DNA of 64,000 bases from CAYNFH01 sp964396385. GTDB taxonomy: Bacteria; Armatimonadota; Chthonomonadetes; Chthonomonadales; CAJBBX01. The DNA lies in NCBI GenBank assembly GCA_964396385.1, contig CAYNFH010000004.1:5019-69018 (forward strand). The letters are read 5' to 3'. This document shows positions 1 to 8,519 of the stretch, piece after piece. The notes below the pieces were generated by a model. That model made no database searches and was not told the origin of the DNA. It worked only from the letters and a program-made list of their open reading frames with translations. Position 1 is the first letter of the stretch. Each line of letters starts with the position of its first letter. The translations under genes were made by a program, and so were the position numbers.

Positions 1-2
1 CG

Positions 3-230
3 TGTATAGAGCTGCCGACGATGAATATCTTGGAATACTACGACCCGGAGATTGGCCACAAGAAGGTGTTCGAGCATTACCTGACTCGTCTGGTGGAAAG
101 TTGGCTTCGAGACGTAGCATACCACTGGCGTTCGGAGAGACCGCCTTACATGGAAAGCCTGAAACAAATCGGGCTGGCCCAAAGCATCGCCAATGGCTTT
201 ACGCGGATCGAGCCATCCACTGGGCCGTGA
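3..230 (+). CDS. C-terminal part of an unrecognised protein (cut by window edge)
   Basis: An open frame enters from the left edge and stops at a TGA at 228-230. An internal ATG at 21 would give a 69-residue protein, but the frame is already open upstream of it, so a truncated longer gene is more likely. The residues are a normal protein mix, rich in Tyr, His and Glu. I recognise no family. The next 165 bases (231-396) hold no gene I can support. Confidence 0.4.
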   Translation, partial: CIELPTMNILEYYDPEIGHKKVFEHYLTRLVESWLRDVAYHWRSERPPYMESLKQIGLAQSIANGFTRIEPSTGP

Positions 231-396
231 TCCTCTACGTCGAGACCAGATAGCGAGAATACCAACCATTTCGGCACTCAAGCCACGCGGAAACTCCTTA
301 GACAGCACGGAATCAGGTACTACTCGTCCAGTTCTGCTTTCTTGTCATGGCTCAAGGCGGAGCACAGACGACGAAGTGCCAGCACCCAGAGCAGGC

Positions 397-2706
397 CTAA
401 TGGTTAAACAGAAACTCCCGGTCCGTTAGCACGGCCCAGTAGAGATCCTCCAGGGCGGCGCGACGGGTCTGGCGCTGCTGGGCCACGGTGGCAAAGGGGT
501 CCAGCGGACTCTCCGCCAGCACCTTGAGCAGCTTTACCTTCTCCTCCGGAGTGGGATAGCGGGAGAGGGCAGAGAGATAGAGCTCATTCACCACCTCCTC
601 GTCGCTCGCTTCTCCGCTAAACAGCGAATCGATCACGCCTCCGGGGGCGCGCAGCTTCTGGTTCACCGTGTCGCCGTTCACCAGGTGGAGCGCCTGCGCT
701 ACCGTGGGCGTCTCCTGCCGCTCGCAGGCGCAGGTCTGCTCCCGCACCGGCCGCCCGAAGGCGGTCAGGAAGTAGGAGGAGACCTGGGAGTCCCGGAGCT
801 GGAGCGCGCGCGTGCCGGCCGGGTAACCCTCGAAGACGGTGGGCACGCCGGTCACCTGGGCGAGCGCGTCCAGCATCACCTCCGCGGGAAGCCTCCGCAC
901 GATGTAGTGAGAGTAGTAGCGGTCGTCTCTGGCGTTGATGCCGACCGGCTCCGCGGAGCGCTGGTACGCCTCGGACAGCAGGATGGTACGGATGAGGCGC
1001 TTCACGTCATAGCCGCTCCGGATGAACTCCTGGGCCAGGGCGTCCAGCAGATCCTGGTTGGAGGGCGGGTTCGTGAGGCGCAGGTCGTCCACGGCTTCCA
1101 CCAGACCGCGGCCCATGAAGTTGCGCCAGACGCGGTTGACCAGCGCCTTGGCGAAGTACGGATTGTCCGGCGCGGTGACCCAGTCGGCCAGCGTCTGGCG
1201 ACGGTCTCGCGGGTCATCCAGCGCGATCTCCACACCGTCCAGCGGCCTGGGCGGCAGCGGTACGCCCAGGCGGGGGTGGTTGATGTCTCCTTCGGAGGAG
1301 GCTAGCACCAGCACCTCGCCGGGCCGATCGCCGTTCTTCAGGCGGACGCGGGCCATGAGGTTGGCCATCTGGTAGTAGTCGCGCTGTGTCCACTTCTCCA
1401 GCGGATGGTTGTGGCAGCGAGCGCACTGCACGGACATACCGAGAAAGGCCTGCGTGGTGGTCTCGGTAAGCTCGATGGGCTCCTTGTGCAGCAGGAAGTA
1501 GTTGGCCGCTCCGTTGTCCAGCGTGCTGCCGGTGGCGGTGAGGACCTCCCGGGCAAAGCGGTCCCAGGGTTTGTTCTCCGCGACGCTCCGGCGGATCCAG
1601 TTGTAGAAGCTCGTGAGGGCGGGGCCGGGCAGCTTGCGGCTGCTGACCAGCAGCAGGTCACACCACTTGTAGGTCCAGTAGTCCACGAACTCCGGCCGTT
1701 GGAGCAGTGAATCGACCAGCTTCTCCCGCTTGTCCGGGCTGGTGTCACCGAGAAATGACTCGACCTCGCGCGCTTTGGGAAGGATGCCCGCCGTGTCCAG
1801 GTAGGCGCGGCGTATGAACTCCGAGTCCGTGCACCTCGGCGAGGCCGGAAGGTGGAGCGCGTCCAGCTTGGCCTGGACGAGGGAGTCGATGAAGGATGAG
1901 GGATGAGGGATGAGGGATGAATCTGGATGAGGCGATGAGGCGATGAGGCGATGAGGCGTGGGCGGAGTCGTGAGTCGTGAGTCGTGAGTCGTGAGACCGG
2001 AATCATGCCGACTGACGACTGATGACTGACTACTGCCGACCGGCCCGAACGGGGAGATGACGCGGGCAAAGGCGACGCGGCTGCTGAACCATACGGTGAT
2101 GGCGGCCTCACCGCTGCCCGCCCCTTTCACCAGGCCGTTGTCATCGACAGTGGCGACCATGCTGTCGCTGGTCCCGAACTTCACCCATCGCGTCACGTCT
2201 TCCGCATGTCCGTCCGAGTAGTGGGCGCGGACGCGGATCTGCTCGGTGTGTCCCGGCAACACCTCCGCGGAGCGCGGAGTGACTTCCAGCGATTGGAGGC
2301 GTGGGTCCTCCGGCGCGGGCGGAGGCGCTCCTGCCGCGATCCATCCGGCTACCACTCGATAGTCCGTCGACCCCTTCTTGAGCCGCTCGCCGCCTCCGTG
2401 CCCAATAGTCATGGTGGGCTTCAGGATCATGAGGCTGGCGGAGGGGTCGCCCTTCACCACACGCCGGCCGAAGCTCTGGCGGGTGAGCACGTCGTAGTCG
2501 GAGAGAGGGTCGAAGCCGCGCAGGCTGAGCTTCAGCCCGCCCTTACCGGCCGCCGCGCCGTGGCAGGAGCCGCCGTTGCAGCCCGCCTTGGTGAGCACGG
2601 GCAGCACCTGATTGCGGAAGCTGGGCGCATTGGCGGCTCCTCCTGCCGGTGCCAGTCCAACGACCGCACAGAGGCAAAGACCCATTACCAAGAAGTATTT
2701 CCTCAT
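397..2706 (-). CDS. DUF1549/DUF1553 (PSCyt2/PSD1) cytochrome-like surface protein with Ig-like domain
   Basis: A secreted 769-residue protein with an N-terminal signal peptide. After it comes a CNGGSCH motif (residues ~43-49), then a bacterial Ig-like segment (~140-215), a DUF1549 region and a C-terminal DUF1553 region. A second heme-type motif, CARCH, lies mid-protein. Such proteins are abundant in Planctomycetota and Armatimonadota; their role is unproven. The start overlaps the upstream small gene by 4 bp (ATGA), implying coupling, and the DUF1501 gene upstream on the same strand is its usual partner. Residues ~222-273 are an odd Ser/His/Pro-rich stretch encoded by tandem repeats at 1888-2041, inserted between the Ig-like and DUF1549 parts. 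Confidence 0.85.
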   Translation of the reverse strand: MRKYFLVMGLCLCAVVGLAPAGGAANAPSFRNQVLPVLTKAGCNGGSCHGAAAGKGGLKLSLRGFDPLSDYDVLTRQSFGRRVVKGDPSASLMILKPTMTIGHGGGERLKKGSTDYRVVAGWIAAGAPPPAPEDPRLQSLEVTPRSAEVLPGHTEQIRVRAHYSDGHAEDVTRWVKFGTSDSMVATVDDNGLVKGAGSGEAAITVWFSSRVAFARVISPFGPVGSSQSSVVSRHDSGLTTHDSRLTTPPTPHRLIASSPHPDSSLIPHPSSFIDSLVQAKLDALHLPASPRCTDSEFIRRAYLDTAGILPKAREVESFLGDTSPDKREKLVDSLLQRPEFVDYWTYKWCDLLLVSSRKLPGPALTSFYNWIRRSVAENKPWDRFAREVLTATGSTLDNGAANYFLLHKEPIELTETTTQAFLGMSVQCARCHNHPLEKWTQRDYYQMANLMARVRLKNGDRPGEVLVLASSEGDINHPRLGVPLPPRPLDGVEIALDDPRDRRQTLADWVTAPDNPYFAKALVNRVWRNFMGRGLVEAVDDLRLTNPPSNQDLLDALAQEFIRSGYDVKRLIRTILLSEAYQRSAEPVGINARDDRYYSHYIVRRLPAEVMLDALAQVTGVPTVFEGYPAGTRALQLRDSQVSSYFLTAFGRPVREQTCACERQETPTVAQALHLVNGDTVNQKLRAPGGVIDSLFSGEASDEEVVNELYLSALSRYPTPEEKVKLLKVLAESPLDPFATVAQQRQTRRAALEDLYWAVLTDREFLFNH
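1888..2041. repeat. composite short-period tandem repeats inside a CDS
   Basis: Successive runs of GGATGAG (7 bp), GGCGATGA (8 bp) and GTCGTGA (7 bp), then a core ACCGGAATC (1996-2004), then a degenerate run based on GACTGAC. The patch stays in frame within the DUF1549 gene. It belongs to the dispersed repeat family described in the findings. Confidence 0.9.
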
Positions 2707-2897
2707 CTCTGGGATTCTGAGCGCGGGAGTGCGGCGACCGCTGCCCTCCAGACTTCGGGGTCGCCGAGTCGCACCGCCTGGTCCGCCCCTACGTTTTCAA
2801 GCAATAGGGCGAGTAGAGTAATCCTTTGTCTGTTGGACCAGAGCAGCCGGCCACGGATCATCTCGAGCTTCTCCGGGCACAGGTAGTACCGCTGCAT
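2703..2897 (-). CDS. small conserved hypothetical protein (64 aa)
   Basis: Starts MQRYYLCPEKLEMIRGRL and continues with LLLENVGADQAVRLGDP and VWRAAVA. I recall similar short unassigned proteins (start MQRYYL.PEK, then GDP..WR) in Cyanobacteria and other phyla, but know no function. The ATG at 2897 is chosen because that start matches these proteins; the frame is open further upstream in poor sequence. The stop overlaps the DUF1549 start by 4 bp (ATGA), so the two genes are probably translated together. Confidence 0.65.
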   Translation of the reverse strand: MQRYYLCPEKLEMIRGRLLWSNRQRITLLALLLENVGADQAVRLGDPEVWRAAVAALPRSESQR

Positions 2898-2979
2898 GGC
2901 CTCCCCAGACTTCCATGCTCTTCCTCTTCGCCGGATCTTCCAGTCGCTGTTCTTCATCGCGAATAAACGCCCCCACGAT

Positions 2980-3060
2980 TCAAGCAAGCCAGGCAGACCG
3001 CGCGTCCTCAGATTCAAAGTCTCTCTCTGCCTTCGCGATCCACTCCTCACTCAGCGTCAT
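2980..3060 (-). pseudogene. HEPN-domain protein stub
   Basis: Begins MTLSEEWIAKAERDFES, which is how many HEPN-domain partners of MNT nucleotidyltransferases begin, but stops after 26 residues at 2980-2982. No continuation of the HEPN helices is visible in other frames before the next small gene. Its start overlaps the end of the nucleotidyltransferase frame, as in intact MNT/HEPN pairs. Interpreted as a gene that lost most of its length. Confidence 0.5.
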
Positions 3061-3421
3061 GATCGTAGAGGGTCCGACCTCTCTCCAGTATCTCGCGGAT
3101 GAAATGGTCTCCCATGTCAAGCCGCTTGCGAACCTCGCCCGGTGTTCGCACCAGGATGTCCATTGGTAGGCGGACATCCAGCACCGAGCGGACCTACCTG
3201 GAACGCTCGACAGGTCGCACCTGCGAGTTCATGATGACCATGAGGTCCACGTCGCTATCGGTGTGCGGCTTGCCGTAGGCATAGGACCCGAACAGGACGA
3301 CCTTTTCCGGCTGGAATGCCTCTACTATGCACCGGGTGATCTCGGCGAGTAGCTCCTCCGTAACTGTGGGACGCGGCTCCTCCCACGTCGCGATTCTCGC
3401 GTTTGCCTGCGTGCGGCTCAT
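3047..3421 (-). pseudogene. MNT-type nucleotidyltransferase interrupted by an in-frame TAG
   Basis: The N-terminal half has the polymerase-beta fold motif GSYAYGKPHTDSDVDLMV with the GS and DxD residues intact. The frame stops at a TAG at 3194-3196, then continues in the same frame with a typical family C-terminus (MDILVRTPGEVRKRLDMGD) to a TGA at 3047-3049. Without the TAG the protein would be about 124 residues, normal for minimal nucleotidyltransferase antitoxins paired with HEPN toxins. The start overlaps the DUF1501 stop by 4 bp. A single point mutation explains the break; a sequencing error is also possible. Confidence 0.75.
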
Positions 3422-4791
3422 AACAACTCCGCGATGGGGCGGGCCGAATACTCCACAACCGGGAGGGGACGGCCGCCGGGACTGGGCAACTCGGTAGTCA
3501 GGTCGATGCCGAGGGCGGTAAGGAGGGTAGCCGCCACGTCCGCGGGAGGCGTGGGACGGTCCGTGGGGTAGCCGCCGGTCGCGTCCGAAGCGCCTACCAC
3601 CCGCCCGCCTTTGATGCCGCCGCCGCCGAGCACAATAGACCAGCACTGCGGCCAGTGGTCGCGCCCGCCGGCAGGGTTGATCTTGGGCGTGCGGCCGAAC
3701 TCGCCCATAGCCACCACGATGGTGTTATCGTACAGTCCGCGCTGCTGGAGCTCCTCGATGAGGCTTGCGTAGCCGTTATCGAACCATGGCCCGCAGAGGG
3801 TGCGGTACGCATCGATGGGGGTGAACGGGGCGGAGCCGTGGATGTCCCACGTGATTTCGTTGAACACAGTTTCAAACATGTTGATGGTGACGAACCGCAC
3901 CCCGCGCTCTATCATGCGGCGGGCCAGCAGACAGCTCTGCCCGAACTTGTTCATTCCGTACTTCTTGCGGGTCTCCTCGCTCTCCTTGGAGATGTCGAAC
4001 GCCTCCCGGGCTTTGGCGGACGACATGAGGGTGTACGCCTGGTGGAAGTTCTGGTCCAGCAGGCGGGCGTCCGGGCTAGCCTCGAATGTTTTCACCGCCC
4101 CATCCACCGCCTCGCGAAGCTTGCGCCGCCTCTCCTCGCGGACGGCGGAGATGTAGTCCGGTGGCAGCAGGTCCGGAACCTTGAAGTTCTTGTCCGAGGG
4201 GTCAGCGTTCAGCACGAAGGGATCGTACTGCTTACCGAGGTAGCCGGCCGTCTGGCCGTGGGGCAGGTTCCCACCGGTGGGCCCCATGGGGCGGGGCATG
4301 AGGACGTGCGCCGGCACGTCCCCGCGCGGTCCTTTGAGGTAGCCCAGGATACAGCCCACGTGCGGATGCTCAATGCCGCCGGTGAAGAGCCGGCCGGTCT
4401 GCATCATCTGGTGGCCGGTGTCGTGGACGGCGGCGGCCGTGTGGTACACGGACCGGACAATGGAGAACTTGTCCGCGTGCCGGGCCATGCGGGGGAAGAT
4501 CTCGGAGATCTGGATTCCGGGAACGTTGGTCTTGATGGGCTTGAAGGGACCGCGGATCTCCTGCGGCGCGTCCGGCTTCATGTCCCACGTGTCGAGCTGG
4601 CTCGGCGCTCCCAGGAGGAACAGCATGATGCAGTTGACATCCTTATCGCCGCGGACCTGCCCCTCCGCCTTGAGCGCGAGGAACTCCGGCATAGTGAGTC
4701 CCAGCATGGAGAGTGCGCCCGCGTGCAGGAAGTCTCGGCGCGTAAGCCCGTCGCACAGGTGTACCGGCTTCTGGGCATCCAGTCGGAACAT
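3418..4791 (-). CDS. DUF1501 family protein with Tat signal
   Basis: A 457-residue protein with a twin-arginine signal (TRRDFLHAGALSMLGL, residues ~18-33), then DUF1501 motifs such as MLFLLGAPSQLDTWDMKP and VVAMGEFGRTP near the C-terminus. The family resembles alkaline-phosphatase-superfamily sulfatases and is usually encoded next to DUF1549/DUF1553 proteins, as here. The start at 4791 is chosen for the Tat signal and the GGAGGAG ribosome site just upstream; the longer open frame upstream is low-complexity repeat and intergenic sequence. Expected to be exported folded to the cell surface. The substrate is unknown. Confidence 0.88.
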   Translation of the reverse strand: MFRLDAQKPVHLCDGLTRRDFLHAGALSMLGLTMPEFLALKAEGQVRGDKDVNCIMLFLLGAPSQLDTWDMKPDAPQEIRGPFKPIKTNVPGIQISEIFPRMARHADKFSIVRSVYHTAAAVHDTGHQMMQTGRLFTGGIEHPHVGCILGYLKGPRGDVPAHVLMPRPMGPTGGNLPHGQTAGYLGKQYDPFVLNADPSDKNFKVPDLLPPDYISAVREERRRKLREAVDGAVKTFEASPDARLLDQNFHQAYTLMSSAKAREAFDISKESEETRKKYGMNKFGQSCLLARRMIERGVRFVTINMFETVFNEITWDIHGSAPFTPIDAYRTLCGPWFDNGYASLIEELQQRGLYDNTIVVAMGEFGRTPKINPAGGRDHWPQCWSIVLGGGGIKGGRVVGASDATGGYPTDRPTPPADVAATLLTALGIDLTTELPSPGGRPLPVVEYSARPIAELL

Positions 4792-4848
4792 GCTCGCTCC
4801 TCCGTTCCGCGTCCTACCACACTCCATAGGTCGCAAGACGACGGTTAC

Positions 4849-4854
4849 ATTATA
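4849..4854 (-). promoter_or_regulatory. -10 element upstream of the DUF1501 operon
   Basis: On the minus strand this reads GGGATATAATGTAAC with a perfect TATAAT. It lies about 55 bases upstream of the ATG at 4791. No good -35 box is seen; the -35 region falls within a tandem-repeat patch. Inference from motif only. Confidence 0.4.
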
Positions 4855-4860
4855 TCCCTT

Positions 4861-4928
4861 GACGGAAGACCGAAGACGGACGATCGAAATGCGGGCTCCG
4901 TCCGTCACCCGTCCTCGGTCATCCGTCT
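4861..4928. repeat. inverted pair of GACGGAAGAC-type repeats
   Basis: The left arm has GACGGAAGAC, GAAGACGGACG; the right arm has the complement-type units GTCCGTCACCC, GTCCTCGGTC, ATCCGTC, separated by a short GC-rich spacer. It is one of the two-arm repeat elements dispersed in this window. Confidence 0.75.
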
Positions 4929-5143
4929 GAGCCGAAGAGCCGCAAACAGCACGGCCGCGGACCCACACTCGTGGATCCGCGGCCGGTTCGGTGTCGGCGG
5001 CAGGAGCGGCCTGTATCCCGGACGGAGACCTGGACCTTCCGGAAGGCCGGCTCACGCCTCGCCGGGGCCTAAGCGGCGAGAGCACTGCGCGACAACTCTG
5101 CGGTTGTTATGCCACGGAGCGGCGGGGTTCTTCACACATTGGC

Positions 5144-5217
5144 TGGAGTGATGGAGTATTAGTGTAATGTCTCGGATCCCCATTCCGGTGCCCACCACTC
5201 CATCACTCCACTACTCC
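5144..5217. repeat. inverted pair of TGGAGTGA-type repeats
   Basis: The left arm TGGAGTGATGGAGT and the right arm CACTCCATCACTCCACTACT flank a core containing GGATCCCCATTCCGG. The right arm also encodes the last residues of the gene ending at 5203. It is the same design as the elements at 7017-7104 and 42290-42366. Confidence 0.85.
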
Positions 5218-5619
5218 GTTCTGCACCCCTGCCTGCTCCACCACCGGCTCGTCACGGGGGTAGAGGATGATGTAGGCGAGCGTGATGAGCGCGGCTGCAA
5301 CGATGCCGAAGGCGGCCTGACCGAAGGTTACGATTGCGCGCGCGACGCAGAGCAGGCCAAAGGCGCACTCCAGCGCACCACGGGCGATGCCGACCTGGAT
5401 CCAGGCTACATTGCGAATGGGATTCTCGGCCGCAGCCACGTACCCGATGCCCATGGTCAGCAGCGCGCAGCCCCAGATACCCAGGATATAGTGGACGCCG
5501 CGCGGCAGGTCTCCAAAGCCGAACGCACGCTCCACACGGCCCGGAAGGAGCAGGAGTAGCGCGCCGAGCAGGAACAGTACGGCGGCATCCAGGATCAGTA
5601 CGAACCGAAGCGCGCGCAT
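5203..5619 (-). CDS. four-helix membrane protein, unknown function
   Basis: 138 residues, MRALRFVLILDAAVLFLLGA at the start, with four hydrophobic segments and a short charged tail. It resembles generic small integral membrane proteins, and no catalytic motif is seen. The ATG at 5619 follows a GAGACGAA purine stretch; a longer upstream frame overlaps the neighbouring zinc-ribbon gene and is rejected. The last residues (GVQNGVVE) are encoded by the repeat arm at 5191-5217, so the repeat supplies the current C-terminus. Confidence 0.6.
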   Translation of the reverse strand: MRALRFVLILDAAVLFLLGALLLLLPGRVERAFGFGDLPRGVHYILGIWGCALLTMGIGYVAAAENPIRNVAWIQVGIARGALECAFGLLCVARAIVTFGQAAFGIVAAALITLAYIILYPRDEPVVEQAGVQNGVVE

Positions 5620-5630
5620 ATTCGTCTCCC

Positions 5631-5954
5631 TTACTTCAGCATCTTGACCGCACCAAGGATACACAGCACGGCGCCGCCAAGACCGATCACGAGAAACGGG
5701 AGCGAAATTGCGGCGTAAGCGGCTCCCTCCATGTGTCCCAAAAGCACCGGTTGGGTGATCATGCTGGCACACATACCGACGAGTCCCAGAGGCAATGCCA
5801 GCAGGAGCAGCACCACCGCGCCCAATACGTGAGCAATGCCGGGACCCTGCCGCGGTCCACCCAGGCTCGCACCGCACTGCCAGCAGTAGCTCGCCCCCGG
5901 CCGCTGCGCCGCTCCACACCGCGCACATTGCCATTCAGACCCCGCAGTGCTCAT
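5631..5954 (-). CDS. zinc-ribbon membrane protein
   Basis: 107 residues. The N-terminal zinc ribbon has two CxxC knuckles (CARCG and CWQCG, residues ~10-28) followed by two to three hydrophobic segments. The layout matches small zinc_ribbon_2-type membrane proteins of unknown function. It sits 11 bp upstream of the four-helix membrane protein and 14 bp downstream of a second zinc-ribbon protein, so these form a small operon. Confidence 0.65.
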   Translation of the reverse strand: MSTAGSEWQCARCGAAQRPGASYCWQCGASLGGPRQGPGIAHVLGAVVLLLLALPLGLVGMCASMITQPVLLGHMEGAAYAAISLPFLVIGLGGAVLCILGAVKMLK

Positions 5955-5968
5955 AGAGAATCACCCCT

Positions 5969-6295
5969 CTAAGATCGGCGGAGCAGTCCGATCATCGCCA
6001 GCACCCATACTGCAATTAGGACCGCTATGCCGAGGAGAATAGGCGTTGGACTGCCGGCGCTCGATGTACCGGACGCGTTGCACGTTGCCGCGAGCGCCAA
6101 CACCCCCGCTGCGAAGAGGCCGGCCGCGGTGGCTACGGTGACCGCCAAGGTCAGCAGTACCGCCGCCAGGATCCGCCAGATAGAGAGGCCGCTCCTATCG
6201 GGGGCCGCACGCTGGCCGCAGTGGGCGCAGTAGACCGCGTATCCGCCGAGCAAAGCGCCGCAGCGGGCACACCTGTGCAGCGTCTGCGGCGGCAT
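5969..6295 (-). CDS. zinc-ribbon membrane protein (paralogue of its neighbour)
   Basis: 108 residues with CARCG and CAHCG knuckles (residues ~9-26) and two hydrophobic segments, ending LLRRS. It has the same architecture as the gene at 5631-5954 and is probably a tandem duplicate. It follows the Lgt-like gene after 1 bp, so it is probably co-transcribed with it. No function can be assigned. Confidence 0.65.
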   Translation of the reverse strand: MPPQTLHRCARCGALLGGYAVYCAHCGQRAAPDRSGLSIWRILAAVLLTLAVTVATAAGLFAAGVLALAATCNASGTSSAGSPTPILLGIAVLIAVWVLAMIGLLRRS

Positions 6296-6296
6296 G

Positions 6297-7013
6297 TCAC
6301 GCGCCTGCGGCCTGTGGCGCGGGCCGGCGGTACGAGAGCGCGAGGCCGATGGCGGCTGCCAGCGCCAGCTCCAGGCAGACGGCCTGCGCGAGCGACAGTC
6401 CCACGAAGCTCAGCGACCGCTCCCGCGTAAACTCCACCAGGAACCGGGAGACGCCGTAGAAGAGCAGGTAGACCTTGAAAAGATCGCCCTCCCGTTGCAG
6501 CCGGGTCCGCAGAGCGAGCAGAATGACCAGGATGGCCGCTGCCGCGCCGGAAGCGTAGAGCTGCGAGGGATGCCGCCACGCGCCATGCTGGTAGACCGCC
6601 CAGGGCACACGGCTCACCGTGCCGTAGCAGCAGCCATTGAAGAAGCAACCGATGCGTCCCACCGTCTCGCCGGCGGGCAGCGCGAGGGCGAAGAGGTCGC
6701 CGGTAGAGCGGCGGATGCCCAGGCGTCGCTTGGCCAGCTCCACACAGATCCAGCCGCAGATGACCCCGCCAATCAGCGTGCGGCCGCCGTTCCGCGGGTC
6801 CAGCACTGAGGCGAGATGCGCCGCCAGCGCGGTGAAGTGGGCCACCGCCCACTCCGTCAGCTTCGCGCCCAGTAAGCCACCTGCCAAGCCGGCCACCGCA
6901 ACCCGGCCCGTGCCCTCCGTGTCCATGCGCTTCCGGCGCGCCGCCACGTAGAACACTGCGGCGCCTACCACGTAGGCCAGAGAGGTGAAGAGCGCACCTA
7001 TAGTCGGGTTCAT
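6297..7013 (-). CDS. lgt: prolipoprotein diacylglyceryl transferase-like membrane protein
   Basis: A 238-residue polytopic membrane protein. The Lgt signature is clear: GRIGCFFNGCCYG at residues ~122-134, followed by HPSQLYASG. Lgt transfers diacylglycerol from phosphatidylglycerol to the lipobox cysteine of prolipoproteins at the cytoplasmic membrane. The protein is a little shorter than typical Lgt, so it may be a paralogue rather than the only Lgt of the cell. The start at 7013 is chosen because the extra upstream residues are encoded by repeat element 7017-7104. Confidence 0.75.
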   Translation of the reverse strand: MNPTIGALFTSLAYVVGAAVFYVAARRKRMDTEGTGRVAVAGLAGGLLGAKLTEWAVAHFTALAAHLASVLDPRNGGRTLIGGVICGWICVELAKRRLGIRRSTGDLFALALPAGETVGRIGCFFNGCCYGTVSRVPWAVYQHGAWRHPSQLYASGAAAAILVILLALRTRLQREGDLFKVYLLFYGVSRFLVEFTRERSLSFVGLSLAQAVCLELALAAAIGLALSYRRPAPQAAGA

Positions 7014-7016
7014 TTT

Positions 7017-7104
7017 GGAGTACTGGAGTGATGGAGTGGCGGGATAATGGGCCCGGATTCCGCCTCCCGGACACAACTCCATTACTCCAATACTCCATCA
7101 CTCC
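7017..7104. repeat. two-arm tandem repeat element with CCGGATTCCG core
   Basis: The left arm has TGGAGTACTGGAGTGATGGAG; the right arm has ACTCCATTACTCCAATACTC and CATCACTCC. The core CCGGATTCCG is at 7053-7062. The arms are inverted relative to each other, so transcripts could form a long imperfect hairpin. It separates two minus-strand genes. Confidence 0.9.
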
Positions 7105-7114
7105 GTTGATCCCT

Positions 7115-8452
7115 TCAGGCGCCGGCCTCCGCCAGGGCTACCTCTTCCACACTCACCTCGGGTATCTGGGCGGCTGCCGTCTGGAGGGCGTGCGCTCGCC
7201 GGGTGAGGTATCCGTACTCCACCGCGGCGGCCACCGAGTAGGCGATCGATGCCAGCCACATCCCGGGCATGCGCAGAGCCAGCCCGATGAGCAGCATAGC
7301 GGCGTGGAAGGTGAGGTTGAGGGCCATGCCGTGGTACACCGCCTTGGGGCAGCCCAGAGCCATAAGTCGTCCACGCGACGAGGAGCCGAGGGAGGTCAGC
7401 AGCGGGAGCAGGCAGCCGGCGGCGATGCCCACCTGCGCTAGCGGCCGGAGCGCGGGGGCCAGACGGACCACGCCGGTCAGATACAGTCCCAGCAACGGCG
7501 TCAGCGCGATGAGCGCCGTGATGACGGTGGTGGCGATGCCCACCAGCCAGGCGAACCGGGCGAGCGGCCTCCGGGCCTCGGGCTCGCCGCCGCGGGCCAC
7601 CGTGATCTCCTGAAGGGCGAAGCCCCAGCCCCGCATCACCAGGAGCAGCGTGGCCACCACCGGCCAGGCGGCCAGGGTGGCTTCGCGCATCGGCAGCCGG
7701 GCCAGGGCGGCAGCCGTCATCGGCTGTGCGACCAGCGTGAGCAGCGTGGTGAGGGCGAGTGGCGCGTGAAAGCGTAGTATGGCGCGCTGAGAGAGGGCGG
7801 GCCCGGGCTCTTCGACCGGCAGAACCTCCCGCCGCAGCAGGGGCGCCGCGAAGAAGGTGGTAGCCATCGCCTCCGCAAGCACGGCCGCCATAAGCGTGAT
7901 CCCGCCCACCTGCGCGCCGGGGAGCGGGCCCCAAGCGGCGAGTGAGAGGGCGGTCGCCACGGTCACGGCCAGGCGGATGGCGGTGCCCCAGGACACCTTG
8001 CGCGTCTGGCCACGGCGGATCAGGATGCCTTGATGGAAGCGCCGCCACGCGATAGCCGCGGTCCAGAAGATCATGATCTGGAGGGCAGGCCTCGCTGCTG
8101 TGGCGATGTCTGTCGGCTGACCCATCCAGCCGAGCGCCACTCGTCCATAAAGCGGGGTGAACGCGAGGAGGGCCGCCAGAGCCGTGCAGAACGCCAGCAC
8201 GGTGAGTGTGAATCGGCGAAGAGCGCGGTAGGATGGGCCGTCACGTACCAGGGCGATAGCGGTCGCCAGCAGCATGATGACGGGGCTCTCCACCAGCAGC
8301 GAGAGGGACATGGTGAGGCCCCAGGCGGCCAGGTGGAGCGACGCGTGCGGGAGCCGCCCGATGGCGGCCTGCACGGCCGGCCCTTCTAGCATCATCAGCT
8401 CAAAGCTCACCGCCAGGGGGAGCCAGAGCGCGGCAATGGTGCGGATGCGCAT
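7115..8452 (-). CDS. MOP/MATE-like multi-pass membrane protein
   Basis: 445 residues with about twelve hydrophobic segments, beginning MRIRTIAALWLPLAVSFELM. The pattern FELMMLEGP near the N-terminus, with two similar six-helix halves, suggests the multidrug/oligosaccharide-lipid/polysaccharide (MOP) flippase superfamily, possibly the ANK-like branch. This is recognition by layout, not by a diagnostic motif. The C-terminal 30 residues are cytoplasmic and charged. Substrate unknown. Confidence 0.6.
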   Translation of the reverse strand: MRIRTIAALWLPLAVSFELMMLEGPAVQAAIGRLPHASLHLAAWGLTMSLSLLVESPVIMLLATAIALVRDGPSYRALRRFTLTVLAFCTALAALLAFTPLYGRVALGWMGQPTDIATAARPALQIMIFWTAAIAWRRFHQGILIRRGQTRKVSWGTAIRLAVTVATALSLAAWGPLPGAQVGGITLMAAVLAEAMATTFFAAPLLRREVLPVEEPGPALSQRAILRFHAPLALTTLLTLVAQPMTAAALARLPMREATLAAWPVVATLLLVMRGWGFALQEITVARGGEPEARRPLARFAWLVGIATTVITALIALTPLLGLYLTGVVRLAPALRPLAQVGIAAGCLLPLLTSLGSSSRGRLMALGCPKAVYHGMALNLTFHAAMLLIGLALRMPGMWLASIAYSVAAAVEYGYLTRRAHALQTAAAQIPEVSVEEVALAEAGA

Positions 8453-8519
8453 GTGTAGGAGTAGGGGCGGCCCCGTGTGGCCGCGTCTACAGAGTACCTA
8501 CGCGTGGTACGCTGTGTCC

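Larger units (their letters stand above)
4792..5202. other. intergenic region with hairpins and two repeat elements
   Basis: No gene is supported. It holds a TATAAT-type minus-strand promoter element (4849-4854), a repeat element (4861-4928), a GC-rich hairpin near 4951-4983 (GGCCGCGGA pairing with TCCGCGGCC) and a second repeat element that reaches the end of the next gene. Confidence 0.6.

Noticed and set aside
685..1305. Long plus-strand frame of 206 residues opposite the DUF1549 gene
   Set aside because: Shadow of the real gene in high-GC DNA; no family motif and Arg/Gly/Val-rich composition. The same holds for the long frames opposite the DUF1501 protein (3655-5151) and the beta-helix protein (21138-22697).
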